From Paracoccaceae bacterium Fryx2 (GTDB lineage Bacteria > Pseudomonadota > Alphaproteobacteria > Rhodobacterales > Rhodobacteraceae), in NCBI GenBank assembly GCA_032334235.1, contig JAVSGI010000005.1:1116001-1180000 (forward strand): a DNA stretch of 64,000 nucleotides, written 5' to 3'. Each line of letters opens with the position of its first letter. Position 1 is the stretch's first letter. Positions 8,932 to 17,868 of this stretch are shown piece by piece. The position numbers and the translations under genes are program-made. The notes beneath the pieces are model-generated. The model ran no database searches and was not told where the DNA came from. It was given only the letters and a program-made list of their open reading frames with translations.

Positions 8932-8948
8932 AGCGGGAATGTCCCGCT
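8932..8948. promoter_or_regulatory. 17-bp inverted repeat in divergent intergenic region
   Basis: AGCGGGA-ATG-TCCCGCT is a perfect 7-bp inverted repeat with a 3-base spacer. It lies 30 bases before the gene at 8979 and 145 bases before the crp/fnr start. It could be an operator or a short hairpin. Confidence 0.4.
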
Positions 8949-8978
8949 TTCTGCGAGACGCATGGAAAGTACCCTCGA

Positions 8979-9215
8979 ATGGCCCTTTTGAACGACGTGT
9001 CTGGCACCGCAGCACTCGCGATCTGCGAGTCGCTCCTGCTCGCGCTCAACGATCGCAACGTCCTTCCCGAGCGGGAAATCGTCGGCATCCTTCAGGATGC
9101 GGCCGACGCCCACAAGGACGCGCCCCGGATCGACGGATCCGGCGCTTTGCACGAGGCGGTGGTGGATCTGATCGAGACGATCCTGGCCGGCGGCAATTCG
9201 GTGCGCCGCCGCTGA
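8979..9215 (+). CDS. Small protein of unknown function (78 aa)
   Basis: I do not recognise a named family. The 78-residue product is acidic to neutral and helical-looking (LAICESLLLALNDRNVLPEREIVGILQDAADAH), ends in RRR and has no signal peptide or membrane segment. It is divergent from the crp/fnr gene and lies among small stress-type genes. Codon usage resembles its neighbours. Small conserved cytosolic proteins of this style occur in alphaproteobacteria; the function is unknown. Confidence 0.6.
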   Translation: MALLNDVSGTAALAICESLLLALNDRNVLPEREIVGILQDAADAHKDAPRIDGSGALHEAVVDLIETILAGGNSVRRR

Positions 9216-9353
9216 TCCATGCGGCCGGACCCGCATCCGGGGCCCGGCCGGTCTTGGAATTGCCGCTTGCGGCAGAACCCCGCAGGCCGCCCCCTGCGGG
9301 CAGACCGACGGGTGTCGCGTCTGGCTGGCGCGTCCGGTCGTGGCGGGCCGGGG

Positions 9354-9509
9354 TCAGATCCGCCCGGTCAGCACGAGAATCAGCAGGATCAGCAGCACCA
9401 GCCCCAGGCCGCCGCTGGGGCCGTAGCCCCAGGAGGCAGAATGGCCCCATCTCGGCAGGGCGCCGATCAGCATCAGGACAAGCAGCACGATCAGAATGGT
9501 ACCAAGCAT
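9354..9509 (-). CDS. DUF3309 small membrane protein
   Basis: About 51 residues: a hydrophobic helix, the hallmark central loop GALPRWGHSASWGYGPSGGLG, and a second hydrophobic helix ending LTGRI. This loop is the signature of DUF3309. ATG 9509 is chosen because the family begins just before the first helix (MLGTILIVLL) and AAAAGGTG lies upstream; a start at 9554 would add an atypical leader. Function is unknown. It lies just upstream (minus strand reading away) of no other gene and beside csbD. Confidence 0.82.
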   Translation of the reverse strand: MLGTILIVLLVLMLIGALPRWGHSASWGYGPSGGLGLVLLILLILVLTGRI

Positions 9510-9601
9510 GAAATGCACCTTTTCGGGTTGGGCCCCCGGAAGGGCCGTGTTCATCGTTGCGGCTCTGCCCGGTCGGGCGGAGCCGCTGCTTCGAGGGCCT
9601 G

Positions 9602-9775
9602 TCAGATCTTGCGCAGATTGTCCTTGGCCTCGCCGACGGCCGAGCGGACCTTGCCTTCGGCCTTGTCAAGCTGACCCTCGACCTTCAGGCCGGTGTCGCC
9701 GGTCGCCTTGCCGACGGCGACCTTGATGCCTCCCTTGGCCTGCTGCGCCGCGCCCTTGATACGATCCTTGTCCAT
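9602..9775 (-). CDS. CsbD-family stress protein
   Basis: A 57-residue hydrophilic helical protein beginning MDKDRIKGAAQQAKGGIKVAVG, the standard CsbD start, followed by a KVEGQLDKAEGKVRSAVGEAKD repeat-like helix. ATG 9775 is preferred over 9817 because it matches the family start and has AGGGAAAG upstream. CsbD-like proteins are general-stress-induced in Bacillus and common near DUF3309/DUF883 genes in alphaproteobacteria. Molecular function is unknown. Confidence 0.85.
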   Translation of the reverse strand: MDKDRIKGAAQQAKGGIKVAVGKATGDTGLKVEGQLDKAEGKVRSAVGEAKDNLRKI

Positions 9776-10098
9776 GATGTCTTTCCCTAGCTTGCCGGCG
9801 ATGATGTCCGGGTTCACGACCTGCCCCGGCCGTTGCGGCCTGCGGAAGGGCCCGCCGCAAAGGCAGGGCGGTCAGGATCATGATGGCACCCTGCGCCCGG
9901 GGCGGCACTAACTTCGGTCAGCACCGCAGGCCACACTCCTGCCGGACCCGCCCCGGCGGCCACCGCGCCATGTGCGGACTGCCCTGCGCGGCGCGATTTT
10001 TCTACGAAAAATCAGACCGCTCCACCGGGCCGGCGCGGGATTCTTCGTAGAAGAACCGGGGTCGTCGCAGGGCTGCGTCAAAGCACCGCCCCTGCCCC
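9776..10098. other. Intergenic stretch with paired palindromes
   Basis: About 320 bases upstream of csbD and downstream of the FAH gene. No gene is seen. It holds two palindromes with the same core (9995-10013 and 10041-10055, listed separately). Confidence 0.6.
9995..10055. repeat. Two palindromes sharing an inverted TTCTACGAA core
   Basis: GATTTTTC-TAC-GAAAAATC (9995-10013) and TTCTTC-GTA-GAAGAA (10041-10055) are each perfect. Their central nine bases, TTCTACGAA and TTCGTAGAA, are reverse complements of each other. Centres are 44 bp apart. They may be a double operator for csbD, which starts about 220 bp away, or weak terminators for the FAH gene ending at 10099. Confidence 0.5.
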
Positions 10099-10947
10099 TC
10101 AACCCGGATCGGCGATCACCGTCTGGCGCTGGCGTCCCAGCCCGGCGATGCCCAGTTCCACCACATCGCCCGCCCGCAGGTAGTGCCGCGGCCTCATCCC
10201 GTGCCCCACGCCGGGGGGCGTGCCGGTGGAAATCACGTCGCCGGGGTGCAGCGTCATGAACTGGCTGAGGTAGCTGACCAGATGCGCCACGCCAAAGACC
10301 ATGGTGCGGGTGCTGCCATTCTGCATCTGCCGCCCGTTGACCGTCAGCCACATCGCCAGATCCTGCGGGTCGGGCACCACGTCGCGGGTCACGAGCCAGG
10401 GGCCGAGCGGGCCGAAATTGTCGCAGCTTTTTCCCTTGGTCCACTGACCCGCCCGTTCCATCTGGAAGGCGCGTTCGCTGACATCGTTGGTCACGGCATA
10501 GCCCGCGACATGGGCCATCGCCCCGGCCTCGGTGACGTATTTGGCCCGGGTGCCGATGATGACCGCCAGTTCCACCTCCCAGTCGGTCTTTTCCGAGCCG
10601 CGCGGCAGCGGGATCGGGTCATCGGGGCCGCAGAGCGCCGAGGTGGCCTTCATGAAGACCACCGGCTCGGGCGGCACCGCCATGCCCGATTCCGCCGCGT
10701 GGTCGGCGTAGTTCAGCCCGATGCAGATCACCTTGCCGGTGCCCGCGACGCAAGGCCCCAGCCGAGTGCCCGGCGCGACCTCCGGCAGCCCGGCCGGATC
10801 GAGTGCGCGCAACGCCGCCAGACCCGCATCCGACAGCACGTCGCCGCCGATGTCGGCCACCACGCCCGACAGGTCGCGCATCGTGCCGTCTGCCGCCAGC
10901 ATCCCCGGCCGTTCGGCCCCTGCCGCCCCGTGTCGCAACAGTTTCAT
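10099..10947 (-). CDS. FAH-family hydrolase, likely 2,4-diketo-3-deoxy-sugar-acid hydrolase
   Basis: A 282-residue fumarylacetoacetate-hydrolase family enzyme that cleaves a C-C bond in a beta-diketo acid. It has the substrate/metal blocks CIGLNYADHAAESGM, EPVVFMKATSALCGP, DWEVELAVIIG (metal-binding Glu/Asp), GYAVTNDVSERAFQ, KSCDNFGPLGPWLVT and STGTPPGVGHGM. Genes of this subtype next to an SDR act in non-phosphorylative L-fucose/L-rhamnose breakdown (2,4-diketo-3-deoxy-L-fuconate or -rhamnonate hydrolase). The SDR lies 12 bases upstream, supporting that pair. Ureidoglycolate lyase-like activity is an alternative annotation for such proteins. Confidence 0.8.
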   Translation of the reverse strand: MKLLRHGAAGAERPGMLAADGTMRDLSGVVADIGGDVLSDAGLAALRALDPAGLPEVAPGTRLGPCVAGTGKVICIGLNYADHAAESGMAVPPEPVVFMKATSALCGPDDPIPLPRGSEKTDWEVELAVIIGTRAKYVTEAGAMAHVAGYAVTNDVSERAFQMERAGQWTKGKSCDNFGPLGPWLVTRDVVPDPQDLAMWLTVNGRQMQNGSTRTMVFGVAHLVSYLSQFMTLHPGDVISTGTPPGVGHGMRPRHYLRAGDVVELGIAGLGRQRQTVIADPG

Positions 10948-10959
10948 CGCCGTTCCCCC

Positions 10960-11697
10960 TCAGACATTCGCCCAGCCGCCGTCGATCACATGCGCGACCC
11001 CGGTGGTATAGCTTGACTCGTCGCTGGCAAGATAGACCACCAGCGCCGCGATTTCCTCGGGGCGGCCGATGCGCCCGATCGGCTGGCGCGCGACGAAGGC
11101 GCGGCGGGCCGCGTCGTAATCGCCGGTGGCGCGCAGGCGGTCCTGAAGCGACGGGCTTTCCACCGTGCCGGGGCAGATGGCGTTGGCGCGGATGCCCTGG
11201 CCGATGAAATCGGCGGCAATCGCCTTGGTCAGGCCGATCACCCCGGCCTTGCTGGCACCATAGGCAAAGCGGTTCGGCGCCGCGATCAGGGCCGAGACCA
11301 CCGACGCCATGTTGATCACCGACCCGCCGCCCTGCGCGATCATCCCCGGCAGGAAGGCCCGGCACATGCGATACATCGCCGTCAGGTTCAGATCGAGGCT
11401 GGCGGCCCACTGATCCTCGTCGCAATCGAGAATCGTGCCAGACGCCACCATGCCCGCGCAGTTGAACAGCACATCCAGCGGCCCGACCGCCGCCACCGCC
11501 GCCGCGATGTCGGCCGCATCGCGCACGTCGAGCCTGCGCACCTCCATCCCTTCGGCTTCCAGCGCGGCCAGCGCCGCCGCGTTGACATCGGTCGCGATCA
11601 CGCGTGCGCCTTCGCGGGCCATGGCCAGCGCCGACGCCCGCCCGATGCCCTGCCCCGCCGCCGTCACCAGCGCGGTCTTGCCTTGCAGTCGCCCCAT
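10960..11697 (-). CDS. SDR oxidoreductase, candidate 2-keto-3-deoxy-L-fuconate dehydrogenase
   Basis: A 245-residue classical short-chain dehydrogenase: NAD-binding TAAGQGIG (12-19), Asp37 at the end of beta-2 (prefers NAD), NCAG (79-82), Ser132, and Tyr146-x-x-x-Lys150 (YGASK). It ends DGGWANV, like many sugar-acid dehydrogenases. It is transcribed with the FAH hydrolase just downstream. The pair would oxidise a 2-keto-3-deoxy acid to a diketo acid that the hydrolase cleaves. The exact substrate is inferred from the pairing, not from specific residues. Confidence 0.82.
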   Translation of the reverse strand: MGRLQGKTALVTAAGQGIGRASALAMAREGARVIATDVNAAALAALEAEGMEVRRLDVRDAADIAAAVAAVGPLDVLFNCAGMVASGTILDCDEDQWAASLDLNLTAMYRMCRAFLPGMIAQGGGSVINMASVVSALIAAPNRFAYGASKAGVIGLTKAIAADFIGQGIRANAICPGTVESPSLQDRLRATGDYDAARRAFVARQPIGRIGRPEEIAALVVYLASDESSYTTGVAHVIDGGWANV

Positions 11698-11784
11698 GTG
11701 TCCCCCCCCCAGGCCCCGCGCCGGACCGGCCTTTCAGACCAAGGTCGGTTCCCCGCGCCACTTCGGCGTTGTAACACTGGCGCG

Positions 11785-13212
11785 ATGAAGACGGAACATG
11801 CGCCCACCCTGCCCCCGCGCGGCCTGTCCTGGCCGGACTGGTCGCTTGCGGCCCAGTTCGCCGTTGCCGGGGGCGTGGTGATGCTGCTGGCGATGCTGGT
11901 GGTGGGCAGCGTGGTCGCGGGGCGGATCGAGGATGCGGTGGTGCGCAACACGGCCAATGCCACGGCGCTTTACATGGAAAGCTTCATATCGCCGCTGAGC
12001 CAGGATCTGGCGCGGGAGGAAACCCTGTCGCCGGGGGCGCAGCGTGCGCTGGACGAGATCTTCACCAACACCCCGCTGGGCGAGCGCGTCGCGTCCTACA
12101 AGATCTGGAAACAGGGCGGCCTGCTGGTCGATGCTTCGAACAAGGCGCTGGTCGGGCAGCGGTTCGAGGTGACCGAGAACCTGAGGCTGGCATGGCGCGG
12201 CGACGTGCGGGCCGATTTCGAACAACTGGGCGACCCCGAGGATGCGGGCGAAAAGGCGCTTGGTTTGCCGCTGCTGGAAATCTACAGCCCGATCCGCGAG
12301 GTCTGGTCGGGCCGGGTGATCGCGGTCGCGGAGTTCTACGAGGTTGCGACCGGCCTGAAGCAGGATCTGGCGCGCGCCCGGCGCAACAGTTGGGGCACCG
12401 TGGCGCTGGTGATGGTGCTGATCGGGGCCAGCCTGTTCGCCATCGTGCTGCGCGGCAGCCGCACCATCGACCGCCAGCTTGCCGCGCTGACCGAGCTTTC
12501 GGCCCACAACACCGCGCTGCGCCTGCGGGTGCAGAATGCCGCCGCGCGGTCCTCGGCGATGAACGACCAGGCGCTGCGCCGGATCGGGGCCGACCTTCAT
12601 GACGGCCCGGCGCAACTGATGGGCTTTGCCGCGCTGCGGCTCGACGCGCTGCGCGGCGCTGTGGCGACCGAAGGCGCCCATGCCGATCTCGACGCGGTCG
12701 AGACGGCGGTGAAGGACGCCATCCGCGAGATCCGCACCATCTCGCGCGGGGTGGCGCTGCCCGACATCGACCAGCGCCCGGTGCCCGATCTGGTGCAGGG
12801 GCTGGCCGATGCCCATGCCGCGCGCAGCGGGATGCCGGTGGCAGTTTCGTGCGATCTGCCCGAGGGCACCGACCTTCCCGCCGCCGTGAATATCTGCGTC
12901 TACCGCTTCGTGCAGGAAGGGCTGAACAACGCATGGCACCACGCGGGCGGCATCGGGCAGGAGGTGCGGCTGCGGGTCGGTGACGGTTTCCTGCGCCTGT
13001 CGGTGCTGGATCGCGGGCCGGGTTTGGGGCCGGGCCTCGGGTCGGGCCTCGGGTCGGGCCGTCCGGCGGGCGACGGCGGGCTGGGCCTCAGCGGCCTGCG
13101 CGACCGGGTCGAAAGCCTTGGCGGCCAGTTCGAGGCGCGCAACCGGACCGATCCGCCTGACGCGGGCGGGGCCGAACTGAGCATGGTATTGGACCTGAGG
13201 GGGGCTGCATGA
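11785..13212 (+). CDS. NarL-type sensor histidine kinase
   Basis: A 475-residue membrane kinase. Transmembrane helices at about 22-44 and 204-222 flank a ~155-residue periplasmic sensor domain without an obvious named fold. The dimerisation helix carries His272 in DLHDGPAQ, typical of HisKA_3 kinases that partner NarL/LuxR regulators. The ATPase domain has the N-box YRFVQEGLNNAWHHA and G-box GLGLSGLRDRVESLGG, preceded by a Gly-Pro-Leu repeat (GPGLGSGLGSG). ATG 11785 is chosen; an in-frame start at 11683 would overlap the SDR start. Its stop overlaps the response-regulator start (ATGA). Confidence 0.92.
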   Translation: MKTEHAPTLPPRGLSWPDWSLAAQFAVAGGVVMLLAMLVVGSVVAGRIEDAVVRNTANATALYMESFISPLSQDLAREETLSPGAQRALDEIFTNTPLGERVASYKIWKQGGLLVDASNKALVGQRFEVTENLRLAWRGDVRADFEQLGDPEDAGEKALGLPLLEIYSPIREVWSGRVIAVAEFYEVATGLKQDLARARRNSWGTVALVMVLIGASLFAIVLRGSRTIDRQLAALTELSAHNTALRLRVQNAAARSSAMNDQALRRIGADLHDGPAQLMGFAALRLDALRGAVATEGAHADLDAVETAVKDAIREIRTISRGVALPDIDQRPVPDLVQGLADAHAARSGMPVAVSCDLPEGTDLPAAVNICVYRFVQEGLNNAWHHAGGIGQEVRLRVGDGFLRLSVLDRGPGLGPGLGSGLGSGRPAGDGGLGLSGLRDRVESLGGQFEARNRTDPPDAGGAELSMVLDLRGAA

Positions 13213-13859
13213 CCGAAGTGCGGATCGTCGTGGCGGATGACCATCCGCTCTATCGTGAAGGCGTGGCGCGCAGCCTGTCCGACGACCCCGGCCTGTCGGT
13301 GGTCGGGCAGGCGCAGGACGCCGGGGCCACCATCGAGCTTGTGGCGCGGTTGCGGCCCGATCTGGTGCTGCTCGACATCTCGATGCCGGGGGGCGGCGGC
13401 ATTGCCGCGCTGCGCGAGATCATGGCGATGGACAGGCCGCCGCAGGTCGCGATGCTGACCGCTTCGGAAGAGGACGACGACGTGATGCAGGCGCTGAAGG
13501 CCGGGGCATCGGGCTACATCCTGAAGGGGGTCGGGTCGCGGGAACTGGTGCGGCTGGTCAAGGATATCGCGGCGGGCCAGTCTTACGTCTCGCCCGCGCT
13601 GGCCGCGCGCATCCTGAACGCGATGCGGGTCAATGCCGGGGTGCTGCAACGCCCCTCGGGCCCGATGGACGACCTGTCGAAACGCGAGGAGGACATCCTG
13701 CGGCTGGTGGCGCAGGGCAAGAGCAACAAGGAGGTCGGGCGCGACCTCGACCTGCAGGAAAAGACCGTCAAGCACTACATGACCTCGATCCTGCAGAAGC
13801 TGCATGTCCGCAATCGGGTCGAGGCTGCCGTGCTGGCGCGCGAGCATCTGAAGAAATAG
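13209..13859 (+). CDS. LuxR/NarL-family response regulator
   Basis: A 216-residue regulator: receiver domain (2-120) with acidic pocket Asp10/Asp11, phospho-acceptor Asp56 (LLDISMP), Thr84-region LTAS and Lys106-region YILKG. The C-terminal LuxR helix-turn-helix (about 150-212) contains LSKREEDILRLVAQGKSNKEVGRDL and KTVKHYMTSILQKL. It is translationally coupled to the kinase. Targets are unknown; the convergent and nearby secreted-protein genes are possible. Confidence 0.93.
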   Translation: MTEVRIVVADDHPLYREGVARSLSDDPGLSVVGQAQDAGATIELVARLRPDLVLLDISMPGGGGIAALREIMAMDRPPQVAMLTASEEDDDVMQALKAGASGYILKGVGSRELVRLVKDIAAGQSYVSPALAARILNAMRVNAGVLQRPSGPMDDLSKREEDILRLVAQGKSNKEVGRDLDLQEKTVKHYMTSILQKLHVRNRVEAAVLAREHLKK

Positions 13860-13872
13860 CCCCTGATCGGGG

Positions 13873-14523
<651 letters not shown>

Positions 14524-14641
14524 CCCCGTGGTCTCCGGTCTTTGAAATGTGCGGGGTCGGCGCCGGGGCGAACCCGGCACCGACCCGTCGTGATCCTTGC
14601 GCCGCCCGGTGTCCTCACCCCGGCGGCGCGGCGGTCCGGCC

Positions 14642-15067
14642 TCAGCGCAGGGCCATCAGCCGGTCGATGTCGGCCTGCGTCGCGGGGCGTTCCTCGACGG
14701 TCCGGTTCGCGGCGTTCTTGCGTTCGTAGATGCCGTTCTCGATCTCTTCCTTCGAGCCGTTGCGATACTCGACCTCGATGCCCCGGGCCGAAACCTCGAC
14801 CTTCGCCACGCGTTTGCCGCCCATGCCGGGCTGGTGATGGGCGCCGCCGCTGCCGTGGCGCGGCCCGCGGCCGTCGATCCCGGCATCGTCGCGGCCGCGG
14901 CCGCGGCGGTCATCGCGGCCCCGGTCGTCGGCGCCGTGGCGGGCCTCGGCCGTGGACGGGGCAAGCGTGATCATGCCGTCGGGGGCTTTGGAAAGATGCA
15001 CCGGGGCGGCGGCCATCAGGGCGGCGGCACAGAGCATCGGCAGCAGGCGGAAGGATCGGGTGGTCAT
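14642..15067 (-). CDS. Secreted small protein related to its neighbour
   Basis: A 141-residue product starting at ATG 15067 (GAGGAG seven bases upstream). An N-terminal signal peptide (TTRSFRLLPMLCAAALMAAAP) is followed by an Asp/Arg/Gly-rich linker (ADDRGRDDRRGRGRDD). A C-terminal module follows: GIEVEYRNGSKEEIENGIYERKNAANRTVEERPATQADIDRL (split here as two overlapping halves). It aligns with the repeats in the neighbouring secreted protein (GIYER, RP.TQAD..RL). Function is unknown; it looks periplasmic. Confidence 0.68.
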   Translation of the reverse strand: MTTRSFRLLPMLCAAALMAAAPVHLSKAPDGMITLAPSTAEARHGADDRGRDDRRGRGRDDAGIDGRGPRHGSGGAHHQPGMGGKRVAKVEVSARGIEVEYRNGSKEEIENGIYERKNAANRTVEERPATQADIDRLMALR

Positions 15068-15248
15068 CGCGTTTCTCCTCGTGGTCGTCCGCAACCACTG
15101 CGGACTTGCCCCCTCTCCATGCACCCCCCGCGGGGCCTTGCGAAGCCGGGCGGGACCGATGCCGGGCCGCGCCCGACCTCCTGCGGATCAGACTGCGCCG
15201 AAGGTCGGGGAAAGGCATCGGACCAAGGTCGGGCGGGATGGACGGTTG

Positions 15249-15992
15249 TCAGGCGAACAGCCGCGCCTCGACCGCGCGCAGGTGCTGGCGCATCGCCGCC
15301 TGCGCCAGTTCGGGGTCGCGCGCGGCGATGGCGGCAACGATCCGGTCGTGCGCGTCGAAACTGTCGTGGCCGGCGGGCGGACGGGCACCTTGGCGCACCA
15401 TCCGGCCCCAGGACACCATGCGCCGCAGCGTGTTGAGCTGGTCGAACAGCGCCAGCAGCGCCACCGAGCCGCTGGCCTCGGCGATCTGGCGGTGGAACTC
15501 GTTGTCGAGCGCCTCGTATTCGCGCCAGGTGGCCGCCTGCCGTGCCCGCGCTGCCGTCAGGGTCATCGCGGCGATGGCGGCGGCCGGTGCATGAAGGGCC
15601 GCGTCGCGGCAGATGGCGGGTTCCAGCGCAGCGCGGGCGCGCATCACGTCGGCGGGGCTCAGCTTCTGCGCCAATTGGCCGAAATCATTTTGGCTGGATT
15701 GGTTGGCATTGGTTGCCAGAAAGGTTCCCTTGCCGACATGGCGCCACAGCGCGCCCTCCTGCTCCAGCGCATCCAGCGCCTTGCGCAACTCGAAACGGCG
15801 CAGGCCAAGTTCGACGCAGAGAATCCGTTCCGGCGGCAGTTTTTCCCCATGTTTATAGCCACCACCGGCAATGAATGCCCGCAACTGGGCCAGCGCCGCG
15901 CTGTCGGACAGCACGGCAGGCCCACGACCGGAGTTGTCACTTGCAGGCGGGGCATCAGGGGCGGTCAGCGTCATGGGGTCAACATTGATCAT
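15249..15992 (-). CDS. GntR-family (FCD) transcriptional regulator
   Basis: A 247-residue regulator: N-terminal GntR winged helix (LAQLRAFIAGGGYKHGEKLPPERILCVELGLRRFELRKALDALEQEGALWRHVGKGTFL, about 32-92, written across its helices) and an all-helical FCD ligand domain. Metal-binding-type residues are seen in RAALEP, DNEFHRQIAEASG and FDAHDRIVAAI..RDPELAQAAMRQHL. It is divergent from an FAH-hydrolase/ABC-importer operon. FCD regulators usually sense small organic acids, which suits control of that operon. The start could also be the second Met at 15974. Confidence 0.88.
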   Translation of the reverse strand: MINVDPMTLTAPDAPPASDNSGRGPAVLSDSAALAQLRAFIAGGGYKHGEKLPPERILCVELGLRRFELRKALDALEQEGALWRHVGKGTFLATNANQSSQNDFGQLAQKLSPADVMRARAALEPAICRDAALHAPAAAIAAMTLTAARARQAATWREYEALDNEFHRQIAEASGSVALLALFDQLNTLRRMVSWGRMVRQGARPPAGHDSFDAHDRIVAAIAARDPELAQAAMRQHLRAVEARLFA

Positions 15993-16020
15993 TGTTCCTG
16001 CGAGCCAAACTACATTGATC
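15982..16020. promoter_or_regulatory. Direct repeats ACATTGATC at the divergent GntR promoter
   Basis: ACATTGATC occurs at 15982-15990 and 16012-16020, 30 bp apart, between the gntR start and the FAH gene start. The left copy overlaps the regulator's own start codon region and the right is followed by GGATTGATTGG. They are candidate operator half-sites for the FCD regulator. Confidence 0.4.
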
Positions 16021-16083
16021 CGGATTGATTGGCGAGCGGAAATCTGCCATGCAAGGCAACCAGCACAAGGGAGACCCGAGTCG

Positions 16084-16770
16084 ATGCCATCCTATGCGAT
16101 CACCCCGCCCCCCGTTGTCGCAGCCCCCATCGAGGGGTCGGACCAAGTCTTCCCGGTGCGTCGGGTCTATTGCATCGGGCGCAACTACGCGGCCCATGCC
16201 ATCGAGATGGGCCATGATCCGAACCGCGAACCGCCGTTCTTCTTCCAGAAGAACCCCGACAACCTGGATTTCACTGGCAGCTTTCCCTACCCCGACAGAT
16301 CGTCCGACGTTCATCATGAAATCGAGATGGTGGTGGCGCTGAAATCGGGCGGGGTCAACATCCCGGTCGATCAGGCGCTTGATCACGTCTGGGGCTACGG
16401 GATCGGGCTGGACATGACGCGGCGCGACCTGCAGGGCATCGCCAAGGACATGGGCCGCCCGTGGGAAATCGGCAAGGCTTTCGAGCGTTCGGCCCCGATG
16501 AGCCCGCTGAAGCCGGTGTCGGCGGTCGGGCATCCGGCGGCGGGAATGGTGCAGCTGAAGGTCAACGGCACGGCGAAACAGACCGGCGACCTGAACCAGA
16601 TGATCTGGAAGGTGCCCGAGATGATCTCGTACCTGTCGGACTATTTCGAGCTGGCGGCGGGTGACGTGATCATGACCGGCACGCCGTCGGGGGTGGCGGC
16701 CATCCAGCGCGGCGACGTGATGGAGGCCCATGTCGAAGGCGTCGGCATCCTGACGGTCACGGTGGTCTGA
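16084..16770 (+). CDS. Fumarylpyruvate-hydrolase-like FAH enzyme
   Basis: A 228-residue short FAH-family enzyme. The blocks YCIGRNYAAHAIEMGHDP and EPPFFFQKNPDNL, HHEIEMVVAL (metal ligands), YGIGLDMTRRDLQ, WEIGKAFERSAPMSP and MTGTPSGVAAIQ match NagK-type fumarylpyruvate hydrolases, which give fumarate and pyruvate in the gentisate pathway. ATG 16084 has GGGAG upstream. No gentisate dioxygenase is in the window, so a related acylpyruvate substrate is possible. It is the first gene of the operon facing the GntR regulator. Confidence 0.8.
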   Translation: MPSYAITPPPVVAAPIEGSDQVFPVRRVYCIGRNYAAHAIEMGHDPNREPPFFFQKNPDNLDFTGSFPYPDRSSDVHHEIEMVVALKSGGVNIPVDQALDHVWGYGIGLDMTRRDLQGIAKDMGRPWEIGKAFERSAPMSPLKPVSAVGHPAAGMVQLKVNGTAKQTGDLNQMIWKVPEMISYLSDYFELAAGDVIMTGTPSGVAAIQRGDVMEAHVEGVGILTVTVV

Positions 16771-16885
16771 GCCATGCGCCTGTCAGCTTGTCCGGGCGGG
16801 CGTCAAGGCACCGCCATATGGAAATCAGTCCGGCAGCCGGTTTGGCCGAACAGACCGGGGACCGGCAGCGAGAAAAGGGAAAATC

Positions 16886-17818
16886 ATGCGCCTCGCCACT
16901 GCCGATCTGAACGGCACCCCGACCTGCGTCGCCCTGCTGGCCGATGACCGTCTGCTTGCGCTGGCGGCTGCGGCACGGGCGGCGGGCGATGCCGATGCCG
17001 CGCTGGGGGCGGGCAGCCTGCAGGCGCTGATCGACGGCGGGGCGGCGACGCTGGCCCGTGCCCGCGCCCTAGTCGAAAAGGCCGAGGCCGGCGGGCTTGC
17101 CGCCTGCATCACCCCGGCCGGGGGGGCGGCGTTCCTGGCACCGCTTCCGCGCCCGGAAAAGAACGTGTTCTGCGTCGGGCGGAACTACATCGAGCATATC
17201 GCGGAAGGCGCGCGGGCGCAGAACACCACCGTCGCCGTGACCGACGTGCCGGTATTCTTCACCAAGCCGCGCACCGCGGTGATCGGGGCATCGCAGGACG
17301 TGCCGATCTTTCCGCATGTCTCGACCCAGATCGACTACGAGGTCGAACTGGCGGTGATCATCGGCACGCCGGGGCGCGACATCGCGAAAGCCGATGCGAT
17401 GGCGCATGTTTTCGGCTATACCATCCTGAACGACATCACCGCCCGCGACGTGCAGCGCCGCCATGGCGGACAGTATTTCAAGGGCAAGGGGCTGGACGGG
17501 TCATGCCCGATGGGGCCGTGGATCGTCACCGCCGACGATCTGCCCGACCCGCAGGCGCTTAAGATCGCGCTGCGGGTAAATGACGAATTGCGCCAGAGCA
17601 GCACCACGGCGGCGATGATCTTCGACATCGCCACCCTGATCGCCTCGCTGTCCGAAGGGCTGACGCTTGAGCCGGGCGACATTCTGGCCACCGGCACGCC
17701 TTCGGGCGTGGGCTACGCGATGACACCGCCGCAGTTCCTGAAGGACGGCGACACGGTCACCTGCGAGATCGAAGGAATCGGGCGGCTCGGCAACCGGGTC
17801 CGCACCGTTGCGGCCTAG
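16886..17818 (+). CDS. FAH-family hydrolase (second in operon)
   Basis: A 310-residue long-form FAH enzyme with its own N-terminal lid domain (residues 1-85) and a catalytic domain: FCVGRNYIEHIAEGA, VPVFFTKPRTAVIG, DYEVELAVIIG, GYTILNDITARDVQRRH, KGLDGSCPMGPWIVT and ATGTPSGVGYAM. Members include 2-hydroxyhepta-2,4-diene-1,7-dioate isomerases/5-oxopent-3-ene decarboxylases and ureidoglycolate-lyase-like proteins. The precise reaction cannot be told. It lies 115 bases after the NagK-like gene and 50 bases before the importer gene, on the same strand. Confidence 0.8.
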   Translation: MRLATADLNGTPTCVALLADDRLLALAAAARAAGDADAALGAGSLQALIDGGAATLARARALVEKAEAGGLAACITPAGGAAFLAPLPRPEKNVFCVGRNYIEHIAEGARAQNTTVAVTDVPVFFTKPRTAVIGASQDVPIFPHVSTQIDYEVELAVIIGTPGRDIAKADAMAHVFGYTILNDITARDVQRRHGGQYFKGKGLDGSCPMGPWIVTADDLPDPQALKIALRVNDELRQSSTTAAMIFDIATLIASLSEGLTLEPGDILATGTPSGVGYAMTPPQFLKDGDTVTCEIEGIGRLGNRVRTVAA

Positions 17819-17868
17819 GGGGCAAAGACCCCCGGGCCGACACCGCACTGCAACTCAGGGAGGATACC

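Noticed and set aside
8918-8934. TTGATCGCGGTGTCAG as an Fnr box near the crp/fnr gene
   Set aside because: Only the left half matches TTGAT; the right half is not ATCAA at the required spacing.
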